Assembly (NCBI GenBank): GCA_040755915.1
Contig: JBFLWM010000041.1
Coordinates: 124,001-188,000, forward strand
Origin: Sulfurivermis sp040755915
GTDB lineage: Bacteria; Pseudomonadota; Gammaproteobacteria; Thiohalomonadales; Thiohalomonadaceae
Reading direction: 5' to 3'
Length of the DNA: 64,000 nucleotides
The position numbers were made by a program, and so were the translations under genes. Positions 8,501-18,071 of the stretch are shown piece after piece (position 1 is the stretch's first letter; each line of letters opens with the position of its first letter). The notes under the pieces are model-generated. The model saw only the letters and a list, made by a program, of their open reading frames with translations, was not told the origin of the DNA and did no database searches.

Positions 8501-11500
8501 GTGACTGTCGCCGTGCCCACATCTTTCGAACAAATTCATGCCGCCATCAGTGAGTGCATGCTCACTGATCGAGCCGAGCTGCTGCGCCGCTGGCACGGCC
8601 TGCGCCGCCGCGCGCGCGAAGGCAAGCCCTTCGACCGCGGCCTGGCGGAGCTGGAGAGCGCGCTGCAGGCGGCGCAGCAGCGCATGCAGCAGCGCGCGGC
8701 GCAACGGCCTGCCGTCAGCTATCCGGAAGAGTTGCCGGTCAGCACGCGGCGCGAGGACATCGCCGCCGCCATCGCCGCGCATCAGGTGGTGGTGATCGCC
8801 GGTGAGACCGGCTCCGGCAAGACCACCCAGCTGCCCAAGATCTGCCTCGAACTCGGCCGCGGTGTGGCGGGGCTCATCGGCCACACCCAGCCGCGGCGCA
8901 TCGCCGCCCGCTCCGTTGCCGCGCGCATCGCCGAGGAGCTGAAGACGCCGCTGGGGCAGGCGGTGGGCTACAAGGTGCGCTTCACCGACCGCACCTCGCC
9001 GCAGAGCCATATCAAGCTGATGACCGACGGCATCCTGCTCGCCGAGGTGCAGGGCGACCGCGACCTGCTGGCCTACGACACCCTCATCATCGACGAGGCG
9101 CACGAGCGCAGCCTCAACATCGACTTCCTGCTCGGCTACCTGAAACAGCTGTTGCCGCGCCGGCCCGACCTGAAGCTGATCATCACCTCGGCCACCATCA
9201 ACACCGAGCGCTTTGCCGCCTTCTTCGACGGCGCGCCGGTGCTGGAGGTGTCGGGACGCACCTGGCCGGTGGAGGTGCGCTACCGACCGGTGGCGGCGGA
9301 GGACGGCACGCCCGATGCGGACGAGGACAGCCGCGACCGCGACCTGCCGCAGGCGATCACTGAGGCCATCGACGAGGTGGGCGCCATCAATCCGCTGGGC
9401 GACGTGCTGGTGTTCCTGCCCGGCGAGCGCGAGATCCGCGAGATGGCCGAGGCGCTGCGCAAGCACCACCTGCCACACACCGAGGTGGTGCCGCTGTTCG
9501 GCCGCCTGTCCGCCGCCGAGCAGGACCGGGTATTCCAGCCCCACGGCGGGCGGCGCATCGTGCTGGCCACCAACGTGGCGGAGACCTCGCTCACCGTGCC
9601 CGGCATCCGCTACGTCATCGACTCCGGGCTGGCGCGCATCAGCCGCTACAGCCCGCGCACCAAGGTGCAGCGCCTGCCCATCGAGGCCATCTCGCAGGCC
9701 GCCGCCAACCAGCGCGCCGGCCGCTGCGGCCGCGTCGCCGCCGGCGTGTGCATCCGCCTGTACAGCGAAGAGGACTTCCTCGGCCGTCCGCTCTACACCG
9801 ACCCGGAGATCTGGCGCACCAATCTGGCGGCGGTGATCCTGCAGATGGGCGCGCTGGGCCTCGGCGACGTGGAGGATTTTCCCTTCCCCGACCCGCCGGA
9901 CAGCCGCGCCATCGGCGACGGCTTCCAGCTGCTGCACGAACTGGGCGCCATGGACAGCCAGCGCCGCCTCACCGACATCGGCCGCCAGCTGGCGCGCCTG
10001 CCGCTGGACCCGCGCCTCGGCCGCATGCTGCTGGCCGCCGAGCGCGAGGGCAGCCTGCACGAGGTGATGATCATTGCCAGCGCGCTCACCGTGCAGGACC
10101 CGCGCGAGCGGCCGCTGGAGGCGCAGCAGCAGTCCGATCAGAAACACGCCCGCTTCAGCGACCCGGAGCAGAAGTCCGATTTCCTCGCCTGGCTCAAGCT
10201 GTGGGACTACTACCACGAGCAGGCGCGCCATCTGTCGCAGAGCAAGCTGCGCGCCCTGTGCCGCGCCGAGTTCCTGTCCTACGTGCGTCTGCGCGAGTGG
10301 CACGACATCCACGGCCAGCTGATGGCGCTGGTCAACGAACTGAAGCTGCGCATCAATGAACAGCCTGCCGACTACGGCGCCATCCACCGCGCCCTGCTCA
10401 GCGGCCTGCTCGGCAACGTGGCGCTGAAGGGCGAGGACAGGCAGTTTCTCGGCACGCGCAACATCAAGCTCAATATCTTCCCCGGCTCCAGCCAGTTCAG
10501 GAAGCCGCCCAAGTGGATCATGGCCGCTGAACTGGTGGAGACGACCAAGCTGTATGCGCGCAGCGTGGCGGCCATCGAGCCGGAGTGGCTGGAGCCGCTC
10601 GCCCGCCATCTGGTCAAGCGCAGCTGGTTCGAACCGCACTGGGAGAAGAAGAGCGCGCAGGTGTCCGCCTATGAGCGCGTCACCCTGTACGGCCTGCCCA
10701 TCGTCGAGAAGCGCCGCGTCAACTACGGCCCCATCGATCCAAAACTTGCGCGCGAGCTGTTCATCCGTCATGCCCTGGTGGAAGGGGATTTCCACACTCG
10801 CGCCCCATTCTTCGCCCACAACCGCCAGCTGGTGGCGGAGGTGGAGGAACTGGAGGCCAAGGCGCGCAAGCGCGACATCCTGGTGGACGAACAGGTGCTG
10901 TTCGATTTCTACGATGCACGCCTGCCGGCGGGCATCTACAGCGGCAAGAGTTTTGAAAAGTGGCGCGAGGAGGCCGAACGCGAAGATCCGCAACTGCTGT
11001 TCCTCACCCGCGAGGCGCTGATGCAGCACGCGGCCGGCACGGTAACGGAAAACCAGTTCCCCGACGTGCTGCGCTGCGACAACCTCGCCGTGAAGCTGGA
11101 CTACCACTTCGAGCCGGGCCATGCGGCCGACGGCGTCACCGCGATCATTCCGCTCGCCGCGCTGACGCAGGTGAACGCGCAGCCCTTCGACTGGCTGGTG
11201 CCGGGCCTGCTCAAGGACAAGCTCATCGCCCTGATCAAGACGCTGCCGAAACAGCTGCGGCGCAACTTCGTGCCGGCGGTGAACTTCGCCGAGGCCCTGC
11301 TCGCGGTGCTGCGGCCGGGCGAGGGCGTGCTGCTGGAGGCGGCGGCGCATCAACTGAAACGCATGAGCGGCATCGATATCCCGCCCGACGCCTGGCAGGC
11401 GCAGGAACTGCCGCCGCACCTGCGCATGAACTACCGCGTGGTGGATGAGCGCGGCAAGGTGCTGGGCGAGGGGCGTGACCTGGCCGTGCTGCAAGGCGAG

Positions 11501-12415
11501 CTGTCCGGCAAGGTGCGCCACACCCTGACCCAGGCGGTGCCGCAGAAGACAGAAACCACGCTGGAGCGTGATGGCCTCACCGACTGGGATTTTGACACGC
11601 TGCCCGCCAGCATCGAGGTCAAGCGCCACGGCCTTACCCTGCGCGCCTGGCCCGCGCTGGTGGACCAGGGCGAGAGCGTCGCCATCCGCCTGTTCGAGTC
11701 GGAGGCGGCGGCGCAGGCCGCGCAGTGCGACGGCCTGCTGCGCCTGTTCCTGCTGCGCGCGCGCGAGAAGGTGAAATACCTGCGCAGGAACCTGCCCGGT
11801 ATCACGGCGATGTGCATGCACTATGCGGCGGTTGGCGGCTGTGAGGAATTCAAGGATGAGCTGGTCACCGCCACCTGCCGCGAGGCATTCCTGGCGCAGC
11901 AACCATGGCCGTGCACACGGGCGGAGTTCGTCCAGCGCCTGCAGGAAGGCGAGGCACGCCTGCTGGAAACCGGGCAGCGCCTGTGCGCGGCATTGGGCGA
12001 GGCGCTGGTGGCGTTCCATGCGGTGAACAGGAAACTGAAGGGCAGCATCGCCCCGGCGCTGTTGCCGGAGATGAATGACGTCCAGGCGCACCTGCAGCAA
12101 CTGGTGGCACGCCATTTCGTGCTGCACACGCCGTATTTCTGGTTGCTGCAATACCCGCGCTATCTCAAGGCGGTGCAGGCGCGTCTCGACAAATGCGGCC
12201 GCCATCCGGCACGGGAGCGGGAAAACCGAATGGCGCTGGACAGGCTGTGGCAGCCGCTGGCCACGCGCCTGGTGCAGGGAATGCTCACGCCTGAACAGGA
12301 GGAATTTCGCTGGCTGCTGGAGGAGCTGCGCGTGTCGCTCTATGCGCAGGAGCTGAAGACCGTGCAGCCGGTGTCGGTGGTGCGGCTGGAGAAACTGTGG
12401 CAGGAGCGGCGTTGA
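8501..12415 (+). CDS. hrpA: ATP-dependent RNA helicase HrpA
   Basis: 1304 aa with a GTG start, matching the ~1300 aa of E. coli HrpA. Walker A is GETGSGKTTQLPK (about residues 104-116), followed by TQPRRIAARS (motif Ia), DEAHERSLNIDFL (DEAH box), TSATINTERF (motif III) and NQRAGRCGRV (motif VI). A helicase-associated domain and OB fold follow, and the long C-terminal part is the DUF3418 extension typical of HrpA. HrpA acts on mRNA and rescues stalled ribosomes in E. coli. It stands alone on this strand, between the inverted-repeat element and a convergent DUF1810 gene. Confidence 0.97.
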   Translation: MTVAVPTSFEQIHAAISECMLTDRAELLRRWHGLRRRAREGKPFDRGLAELESALQAAQQRMQQRAAQRPAVSYPEELPVSTRREDIAAAIAAHQVVVIAGETGSGKTTQLPKICLELGRGVAGLIGHTQPRRIAARSVAARIAEELKTPLGQAVGYKVRFTDRTSPQSHIKLMTDGILLAEVQGDRDLLAYDTLIIDEAHERSLNIDFLLGYLKQLLPRRPDLKLIITSATINTERFAAFFDGAPVLEVSGRTWPVEVRYRPVAAEDGTPDADEDSRDRDLPQAITEAIDEVGAINPLGDVLVFLPGEREIREMAEALRKHHLPHTEVVPLFGRLSAAEQDRVFQPHGGRRIVLATNVAETSLTVPGIRYVIDSGLARISRYSPRTKVQRLPIEAISQAAANQRAGRCGRVAAGVCIRLYSEEDFLGRPLYTDPEIWRTNLAAVILQMGALGLGDVEDFPFPDPPDSRAIGDGFQLLHELGAMDSQRRLTDIGRQLARLPLDPRLGRMLLAAEREGSLHEVMIIASALTVQDPRERPLEAQQQSDQKHARFSDPEQKSDFLAWLKLWDYYHEQARHLSQSKLRALCRAEFLSYVRLREWHDIHGQLMALVNELKLRINEQPADYGAIHRALLSGLLGNVALKGEDRQFLGTRNIKLNIFPGSSQFRKPPKWIMAAELVETTKLYARSVAAIEPEWLEPLARHLVKRSWFEPHWEKKSAQVSAYERVTLYGLPIVEKRRVNYGPIDPKLARELFIRHALVEGDFHTRAPFFAHNRQLVAEVEELEAKARKRDILVDEQVLFDFYDARLPAGIYSGKSFEKWREEAEREDPQLLFLTREALMQHAAGTVTENQFPDVLRCDNLAVKLDYHFEPGHAADGVTAIIPLAALTQVNAQPFDWLVPGLLKDKLIALIKTLPKQLRRNFVPAVNFAEALLAVLRPGEGVLLEAAAHQLKRMSGIDIPPDAWQAQELPPHLRMNYRVVDERGKVLGEGRDLAVLQGELSGKVRHTLTQAVPQKTETTLERDGLTDWDFDTLPASIEVKRHGLTLRAWPALVDQGESVAIRLFESEAAAQAAQCDGLLRLFLLRAREKVKYLRRNLPGITAMCMHYAAVGGCEEFKDELVTATCREAFLAQQPWPCTRAEFVQRLQEGEARLLETGQRLCAALGEALVAFHAVNRKLKGSIAPALLPEMNDVQAHLQQLVARHFVLHTPYFWLLQYPRYLKAVQARLDKCGRHPARERENRMALDRLWQPLATRLVQGMLTPEQEEFRWLLEELRVSLYAQELKTVQPVSVVRLEKLWQERR

Positions 12416-12445
12416 GCGCACAGTCAGCGCTTTTGCAGGCGCTGC

Positions 12446-12500
12446 TCTGCCGCGACACGGTGCGCCGTCGCGTTGGGCGCCCATCGCGGCACAGCCGCTC
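12446..12500. terminator. REP-like/terminator inverted repeat after hrpA
   Basis: CTGCCGCGA near 12447 pairs imperfectly with TCGCGGCACAG near 12484, with further GGCGCACC/GGGCGCCC pairing inside, and ends in CCGCTCCTACGG as in many gammaproteobacterial REP units. It lies between the convergent hrpA and DUF1810 genes, where a bidirectional terminator would be expected. No strong T tract follows. Confidence 0.3.
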
Positions 12501-12932
12501 CTACGGTTGCCCGTCGATCAGCCGCAGCGTCGCCGCGTCCCGTTCCGCGCCGTAATATTTGCCCAAGGCTCGGGCGAAGGTGTCATTGCCACTGATCGCA
12601 TCGAACAGCGTCAGCGATGAATGCAGTTTGAGTACGTCGGGACAACCGAAGATATCCTCCGCCGTGCGTCCTTGCAGTTCCAGCAGCACAGTCACGCACT
12701 CCCGCAGCCGTGTCCCCAGCAGCGGATGCGCCAGATAGGCGCGCGCCTCGTCCAGGCTGCGAATGGCGTAGTGCTGCGCCGTTTCACTGCGCCCCAGCCC
12801 GGCGTACTGCGGGAATACGAACCACATCCAATGACTGCGCTTTGCGCCGGTCCGCAATTCATCCAGCACCTGTGCATAAACCTGTGCCTGCGCTCGCGCA
12901 AACCGCTCCAGGTTGTGGTCGTCATTACCCAT
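12501..12932 (-). CDS. DUF1810 family protein
   Basis: 143 aa, the normal size for DUF1810. The ATG at 12932 is preferred because AGGG lies about 9 bp upstream; the in-frame ATG at 12941 would have the same AGGG abutting it. Recognisable family features are NLERFARAQAQVYAQVLDEL at the N-terminus, SHWMWFVFPQYAGLGRSE (the conserved W..FPQ..GLG pattern), and ILG-type helix HPLLGTRLRECV. The family resembles the fold of NADAR-like and calpastatin-annotated proteins but has no firm function. Monocistronic by appearance. Confidence 0.82.
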   Translation of the reverse strand: MGNDDHNLERFARAQAQVYAQVLDELRTGAKRSHWMWFVFPQYAGLGRSETAQHYAIRSLDEARAYLAHPLLGTRLRECVTVLLELQGRTAEDIFGCPDVLKLHSSLTLFDAISGNDTFARALGKYYGAERDAATLRLIDGQP

Positions 12933-13017
12933 GCTTGCCATCCCTGCCGATAGAAGGACGTTGTCCGTACCATAGTGCCATGTCGTAAGGCGTGGCAAGC
13001 AGAGGGGGCGCTCCGGA

Positions 13018-14841
13018 TCAGAACAGGGGCAGCGGGGTGCGGCGCCGATCGACGAACAGGCTGTTGCCGGGCTGCTTTTTGGCCTGGCGCTTGGCCTCAG
13101 TGGCCAGAGTGGCGACCTGATGGTGGCTGTGACATTGCTGCGTATCCGGGCTGACGGCGCCGATGGACAGGGACAGCAGGGGGAAAAAGATATTGTTGCC
13201 TTGGCGGTCGTGTCCCCAGATGCCGCCCTGGGCCAGGTCCGCCTCATGGTAGAACTGGCGGCACTCGCGCTCGAAGTGGCGCAGGATGTGTTCGCAGCGC
13301 TCGCGCCAGTCCGGGCTGGTGAAGATCAGGATGAAGTCGTCGCCGCCGATGTGGCCGGCAAAGTCACGCTGTTCGTCGATGTGGGCGCTGAGGATCTGCG
13401 CCAGGGTGCGGATCACCTCATCGCCGCGGGTATAGCCGTAGCCGTCGTTGTAGGGCTTGAAGTGGTCCAGGTCGCAGTAGCACACGGTGAATGCCTGTTG
13501 CTCCTCCAGCAGGTGGTCGATGTGCTCGTAGATCGGCACATTGCCGGGCAGCAGGGTGAGCGGGTTGGCGTAGCGCGCATTGCGGATCTGCAGGTCGGTG
13601 ATCTTTTTCAGCAGATCGCGTACCAGGCCGATGCCGAGGTAGTCGCCGTTGCGCGTGATGATGAACTGGTGCTCGATCTCGAAGTTGAGCTGATTGGTGA
13701 TCTTCTGGCTTACCCGTTCCACCGCCAGGTCGTGCTCGACGATGAGCGGATGGCGGTCCATGAAGCGGGTCACCGGGCGGCGGCCGTACAGTTCACGCGC
13801 ATACTGTTTCAGATACAGTTCCATCAGCCGCTGGCGCCGCACCGCGCCGATGGGGCGGCTTTCCACCAGCAGGGGCAGGGTGTGCAGGTCGGGGTGCTGT
13901 TGCAACAGGATAACGGCCTCGTCCACCGTGGTGTCGGGGGTGACGGTGGGTACGTTGAGCGCCAGGGTGCCGATGGTTTCCGACAGACGCTGGCGCTGCG
14001 GTCTGGTGTGGCTTTCCATTTCCGTTGACTCCTGCGCCAGTTCGCGGGGTGGCCGGCTCTCGGGACGGGAAAAGTAATAACCCTGTCCCAGGCCGATGCC
14101 GAGCTGCCGCAGGGTCTGATATTCGCTGGCGGTTTCGATGCCCTCGGCGACGACATGGGACTTGGTGCCGAGGGCGATGTCGCGGATGGAGCGGATGAAT
14201 TCCTGCTTGATCGGGTCTTCGTGCACCCGCTGCAGGAAGTGGCTGTCAATCTTCACGTAGTCGGGCCGCAATTCCGACCACAGCCGCAGGCCGGAGTAGC
14301 CGGCGCCGAGGTCGTCGATGGCCAGCTGGAAGCCCAGGCTGCGGTATGCGGACGCCGCCCGGACCACGGCGGCGAAGTCGTCTATCGGGTACTGCTCGGT
14401 GATCTCGATGACCACCCGCTCCGGCCGCAGCTCGGGATTGCCCGCACCGCGCAGCGCGTGCAGCAGGGGCTGGCCCGGCTGGAGCAGGCTGCGCGAACTG
14501 GTATTGAGGAACAGGCGGCCGGGCAGGCCCAGCTCGATGAAGCGGTCATGGGCCAGGCGCCAGCATTGCTGCTCCAGCTCCAGCAGCAACCCGGCCTGGC
14601 AGGCGGCATTGAACAGGCTGCCCGGGGCATGCAGCGCGCTGTCGGACGGGCCGCGCGTCAGTGCCTCGTAGCCATGGATGGTATTTTCCCCCGGGGCCAC
14701 GATGGGCTGGAACAGGATCGACAGCCGTCCCTGTTCGATGATTGCGCTTATCTCCGCACCGAGGTCGGGGGACAGGGGCCGGCCCAGGCCGCTGATCGCG
14801 GCGGGTGTGGCGTCGGCAGGACAGGCCACCGGCATGTTCAT
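13018..14841 (-). CDS. EAL-CBS-GGDEF hybrid signalling protein
   Basis: 607 aa from the ATG at 14841; a GTG at 14871 would add ten residues. The order is unusual: an N-terminal EAL domain (HGYEALTRG near residue 55-63, followed by the catalytic-site segments EITEQY and AIDDLGAGYS), a CBS pair in the middle (GTLALNVPTVTPDTTVDEAV onward), and a C-terminal GGDEF with GGDDF in place of GGDEF (HIGGDDFILIF, near residue 515). D for E is tolerated in some cyclases, so activity cannot be excluded. No membrane segment is seen, so it is probably cytoplasmic. It is divergent from the YihY-family gene. Confidence 0.9.
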   Translation of the reverse strand: MNMPVACPADATPAAISGLGRPLSPDLGAEISAIIEQGRLSILFQPIVAPGENTIHGYEALTRGPSDSALHAPGSLFNAACQAGLLLELEQQCWRLAHDRFIELGLPGRLFLNTSSRSLLQPGQPLLHALRGAGNPELRPERVVIEITEQYPIDDFAAVVRAASAYRSLGFQLAIDDLGAGYSGLRLWSELRPDYVKIDSHFLQRVHEDPIKQEFIRSIRDIALGTKSHVVAEGIETASEYQTLRQLGIGLGQGYYFSRPESRPPRELAQESTEMESHTRPQRQRLSETIGTLALNVPTVTPDTTVDEAVILLQQHPDLHTLPLLVESRPIGAVRRQRLMELYLKQYARELYGRRPVTRFMDRHPLIVEHDLAVERVSQKITNQLNFEIEHQFIITRNGDYLGIGLVRDLLKKITDLQIRNARYANPLTLLPGNVPIYEHIDHLLEEQQAFTVCYCDLDHFKPYNDGYGYTRGDEVIRTLAQILSAHIDEQRDFAGHIGGDDFILIFTSPDWRERCEHILRHFERECRQFYHEADLAQGGIWGHDRQGNNIFFPLLSLSIGAVSPDTQQCHSHHQVATLATEAKRQAKKQPGNSLFVDRRRTPLPLF

Positions 14842-14985
14842 GACGTGATTCCAGGACGAGAGGGGAGGCACAGCCTAGTCGTCCGGTGTGACAGCGCTGT
14901 GACATTGCCAAGCCCGCGGCAACTGGTTAGCCTGCACTGAATACAAAGCTGCGCCCGCCGTGGGCGCGTTCTGGGGCATGAAGCC

Positions 14986-16299
14986 ATGTGGAATCGACTC
15001 AAGCATTTTCTGTTGCATGAGCTGTGGGAGACCGAGGCGGTCGGCCCGTTGCGGCACCGGCTCTATCCCGTCCTGCGGGTAATACTGGTGATGGGGCAGG
15101 AACTGGCCGGCGGTCAGCTGACCCTGCGTGCCATGAGCCTGGTCTATACCACCCTGCTGTCGCTGGTGCCGCTGCTGGCAGTGAGCTTTTCCGTGCTCAA
15201 GGCCTTCGGTGTGCACAACCAGATCGAGCCGCTGCTGCTGACCTATCTCGAACCGCTCGGTTCCCGCGGCGAGGAGATCACCCTGCATATCCTTACCTTC
15301 GTCGACAACATGAAGGTGGGTGTGCTGGGGTCGGTCGGCGTGGCCTTGCTGCTGTACACGGTGATCTCGCTGACGCAGAAGGTGGAGAGTGCCTTCAACT
15401 ATGTCTGGCGTGTATCGCGCACGCGCAGTTTGCCGCGGCGCTTCTCCGATTATCTCAGCGTGATCATGGTCGGGCCGGTGCTGGTGTTCTCTGCCCTGGG
15501 CATGACCGCTACCCTGATGAGCTCCACCCTGGTGCAGGTGATGCTGGAGATCCCGGTGCTCGGTCAGCTGGTGGCACTGGCCGGCAAGCTGATTCCGTTC
15601 CTGCTCATCATCGCCGCCTTCACCTTTGTCTACATGTTCGTGCCCAATACCAAGGTACGTCTTCGTTCCGCCCTGGTCGGCGCGGCGGTGAGCGGCGCGC
15701 TGTGGCAGGCCAGCGGCTACGGCTTCGCCACCTTTATCGCCAGCTCCACCAAGTACACCGCAGTGTATTCCGGTTTCGCCATCCTGATGTTCTTCATGAT
15801 CTGGCTCTATCTGAGCTGGTTCATCCTGCTGTTCGGGGCGCAGATCAGTTACTTCCACCAGCATCCGCAGCAGGTGCGGCCGGAGCGCGAGGCGTTCCGT
15901 TTCAGCGCCCGCCTCAAGGAGCGCGCCGGTCTGACCCTGCTGTATCTGATCGCCGACGCGTATTACCAGGGGCATCCACGCTGGACGCATGATGCGCTGA
16001 TTCAGCATCTCGGTCTGCCCGGTGATGCAGTGGCGGAACTGCTGCAGCCACTGGAGCGTGCGGGGCTGCTGGTGGAAACCGGGGAAGACAACCCGGGCTA
16101 TGTCCCGGCGCGCGACCCGGAGCAGATCCACATCAGCGAAGTACTGGATGTGCTGCGCAGTGCCGAGGAGGCGCTGCATCCGGTGCGCTCCCGTGCCCTC
16201 GCCATGGCGCCGGTGGAGCGTTTGATGACGCAGTTGCAGCAGGCGCGCGACAGCGGCCTGGACGGCAAAACGCTGAAGGACTTCGTGCTGGGCCGCTAG
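14986..16299 (+). CDS. YihY/UPF0761 family inner-membrane protein with C-terminal extension
   Basis: 437 aa. The first ~290 residues are the YihY family (formerly mis-called RNase BN): TLRAMSLVYTTLLSLVPLLA, then five or six hydrophobic segments including FLLIIAAFTFVYMFVPNTKV and ILMFFMIWLYLSWFILLFGA. About 140 extra residues follow, including winged-helix-like sequence (HDALIQHLGLPGDAVAELLQ). E. coli YihY is about 290 aa, so the tail is an addition seen in a subset of the family. It ends 4 bp into the convergent tcdA stop region. Function unknown. Confidence 0.88.
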   Translation: MWNRLKHFLLHELWETEAVGPLRHRLYPVLRVILVMGQELAGGQLTLRAMSLVYTTLLSLVPLLAVSFSVLKAFGVHNQIEPLLLTYLEPLGSRGEEITLHILTFVDNMKVGVLGSVGVALLLYTVISLTQKVESAFNYVWRVSRTRSLPRRFSDYLSVIMVGPVLVFSALGMTATLMSSTLVQVMLEIPVLGQLVALAGKLIPFLLIIAAFTFVYMFVPNTKVRLRSALVGAAVSGALWQASGYGFATFIASSTKYTAVYSGFAILMFFMIWLYLSWFILLFGAQISYFHQHPQQVRPEREAFRFSARLKERAGLTLLYLIADAYYQGHPRWTHDALIQHLGLPGDAVAELLQPLERAGLLVETGEDNPGYVPARDPEQIHISEVLDVLRSAEEALHPVRSRALAMAPVERLMTQLQQARDSGLDGKTLKDFVLGR

Positions 16300-17087
16300 C
16301 CCGCGGCGTGCTGACGTCTGTGCAGTGCCTTTTCGATGGCGCGGGCGACGGCGAAGAAACCGAAGGTGGCGGTGACGAAGGTGGCCGAGCCGTAGCCGAA
16401 GCGGCAGTCGAGCGACACGCCGTGGATGCCGGGTTTTTCGTGGCACACCGTGCCGTCGGCCTTGGGATAGAGCTGGTGCTGGCTGGAGAAGACGCACTCC
16501 ACCCCCATGCGTTTTCCGGCGGCGGGAAAGCCGTAGTCGTTGCGCAGTTGCGAGCGCACCTTGGCGGCGAGGGCATCGTGGTGGGTCTTGCTGAGATCGG
16601 CAATCTGGATTTTGGTCGGATCGGTCAGACCGCCGGCGCCGCCGGTCATGATCACCGGAATCTTGTTGCGGCGACAGTGATGGATCAACGCCGACTTGAA
16701 CTTGATGCTGTCGATGGCATCGATGACGTAGTCGTAGCCGCGTTCCCTGCTGATGTATTCCGTCAGCGTCTGCATGGTGAGGAAATCATTGATGGCGTGC
16801 ACGGTGCAGGCCGGATTGATTTCGCGCGTACGTTCCGCCATCACCGCCACCTTGTGCCGCCCGACGGTGGATTCCAGCGTGTGGATCTGCCGGTTGACGT
16901 TCGACAGGGCGATGGTGTCGTTGTCGATGAGGGTGATGGTGCCGATGCCACTGCGTGCCAGCGCCTCCGCCGCCCAGGAGCCGACGCCGCCGACGCCCAC
17001 CACGCAGATGTGCAACTGGCGGATGAGCTGGGCACCCTGTTCCCCATAGAGACGGCGGATGGCGGCAAAGCGATCGTCGGTGGACAT
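16296..17087 (-). CDS. tcdA: tRNA threonylcarbamoyladenosine dehydratase
   Basis: 263 aa. TcdA (CsdL) uses ATP to convert t6A37 of tRNA to its cyclic form ct6A. It is an E1-like ThiF-fold protein: the nucleotide loop is GVGGVGSWAAEALARSGIG (about residues 31-49), followed by DNDTIALSNVNRQ and DAIDSIKFKSALI. The segment GVECVFSSQHQLYPKADG and the hydrophobic C-terminal helix (SATFVTATFGFFAVARAIE) also match TcdA. It overlaps the stop of the convergent YihY-family gene by 4 bp. Confidence 0.95.
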   Translation of the reverse strand: MSTDDRFAAIRRLYGEQGAQLIRQLHICVVGVGGVGSWAAEALARSGIGTITLIDNDTIALSNVNRQIHTLESTVGRHKVAVMAERTREINPACTVHAINDFLTMQTLTEYISRERGYDYVIDAIDSIKFKSALIHHCRRNKIPVIMTGGAGGLTDPTKIQIADLSKTHHDALAAKVRSQLRNDYGFPAAGKRMGVECVFSSQHQLYPKADGTVCHEKPGIHGVSLDCRFGYGSATFVTATFGFFAVARAIEKALHRRQHAAG

Positions 17088-17156
17088 GGCGGGATGTGCG
17101 CTCAGGCGGCAAGGATGCGCGGCAGTGTAGCGTAGCGGCAGCGGCCGGCGGAAGTA

Positions 17157-17531
17157 TCAAACCAGTTCGTCGATGCCGCCGGGTGGTGTGTGCTCGGCGT
17201 CCGTCTGCTGATCCTCGGCGCGGCGTTGCCGGGTGCGCCGCTCATGGGGGCTGCGGGTATCGAGCGGGGTGGGGAGCTGTTGCCGGCGCCGGTCCTGGCC
17301 GCTGCGCCGCTCGCCCTGGCGCGGCCGGGGTTCACGCGTCGGTGGCGGCGATTGTTCCTGGCGCCGCGTCGGCAGCGGGGGATTTTCCTCTGTCAGGGCA
17401 TGACGCTCCTCGGTGGAGGCGATGCGGTTGTCGCGTTCCACGTGATCCACCTGTGCCACCCTGCCCTTGGTGCGGTCGGTGGTCTTGAGGTGTTGCAGTC
17501 CGAGGTCGTCGGCGGGCGGTTCGATCTTCAT
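17157..17531 (-). CDS. Hypothetical protein, charged and disordered
   Basis: 124 aa from the ATG at 17531. The sequence is dominated by Arg, Gln, Glu and Pro (RRQEQSPPPTREPRPRQGER) and is predicted to be disordered. No membrane segment or known motif. The first part (EPPADDLGLQHLKTTDRTKG, then VAQVDHVERDNRIAS) looks protein-like, supporting a real gene. Divergent from the SirB2 gene, 76 bp apart. It could be a shadow of the plus-strand frame 17190-17600, which looks less protein-like. Confidence 0.5.
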   Translation of the reverse strand: MKIEPPADDLGLQHLKTTDRTKGRVAQVDHVERDNRIASTEERHALTEENPPLPTRRQEQSPPPTREPRPRQGERRSGQDRRRQQLPTPLDTRSPHERRTRQRRAEDQQTDAEHTPPGGIDELV

Positions 17532-17607
17532 GCTGGCAAGTGTTGCGCATGGACGGCGCCGGCGCCACCTCTGCCGGGGCGGGGGAGCACAATGGTATAG
17601 TGCGGTC

Positions 17608-17970
17608 ATGCTCTGGCTGAAACACTTCCACATCACCTGCGCGGTTCTATCCTTCTGCGGTTTTGCCCTGCGTGGCTGGTGGCGCCTGACCGCGCCGCAG
17701 CGGCTGCGCCGGCGCTGGGTGCGCACGGCACCGCATCTGGTGGACAGCGCCCTGTTCCTCAGCGGCGTCACCATGCTGTGGCTGTACCGCTGGTGGCCGC
17801 AGGACCAGCCCTGGCTGCTGGCCAAGCTGGCTGCGTTGCTGGTCTACATCCTGCTCGGAGCGCTGGCCCTGCGCCAGGGCAGGGCCTGGCAGGTGCTGGC
17901 GGCGCTGGCGGTGTTTGCCTACATCGCCTCGGTGGCGCTGACGCGCACGCCGCTGGCCTGGCTGGGCTGA
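17608..17970 (+). CDS. SirB2 family membrane protein
   Basis: 120 aa from the ATG at 17608 (MLWLKHFHITCAVLSFCGF). Four hydrophobic helices and the SirB2 pattern of His residues plus RGWWRL and TAPHLVDSALFLSGVTML identify the family. SirB2 was named as a putative invasion regulator in Salmonella, but the family is widespread and its biochemical role is unclear. The gene is short and monocistronic here, 98 bp upstream of the Na/Pi cotransporter gene. Confidence 0.88.
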   Translation: MLWLKHFHITCAVLSFCGFALRGWWRLTAPQRLRRRWVRTAPHLVDSALFLSGVTMLWLYRWWPQDQPWLLAKLAALLVYILLGALALRQGRAWQVLAALAVFAYIASVALTRTPLAWLG

Positions 17971-18071
17971 GGCGACACGGCCAGTGCTAACCTTGTCAGA
18001 GTGATGTCTCCTTGATATTGCGCTGCACGATGCCGCCTGGAGCGGTGCGGCGCCCGTAGCAGGACGGGGTG

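Noticed and set aside
8477..12484. 1335-aa minus-strand open frame
   Set aside because: Antisense shadow of hrpA; low-complexity composition and no motifs.
14986..16299. Annotation as ribonuclease BN
   Set aside because: The old RNase BN name for YihY-like membrane proteins is a known misassignment; the sequence is an integral membrane protein without nuclease motifs.
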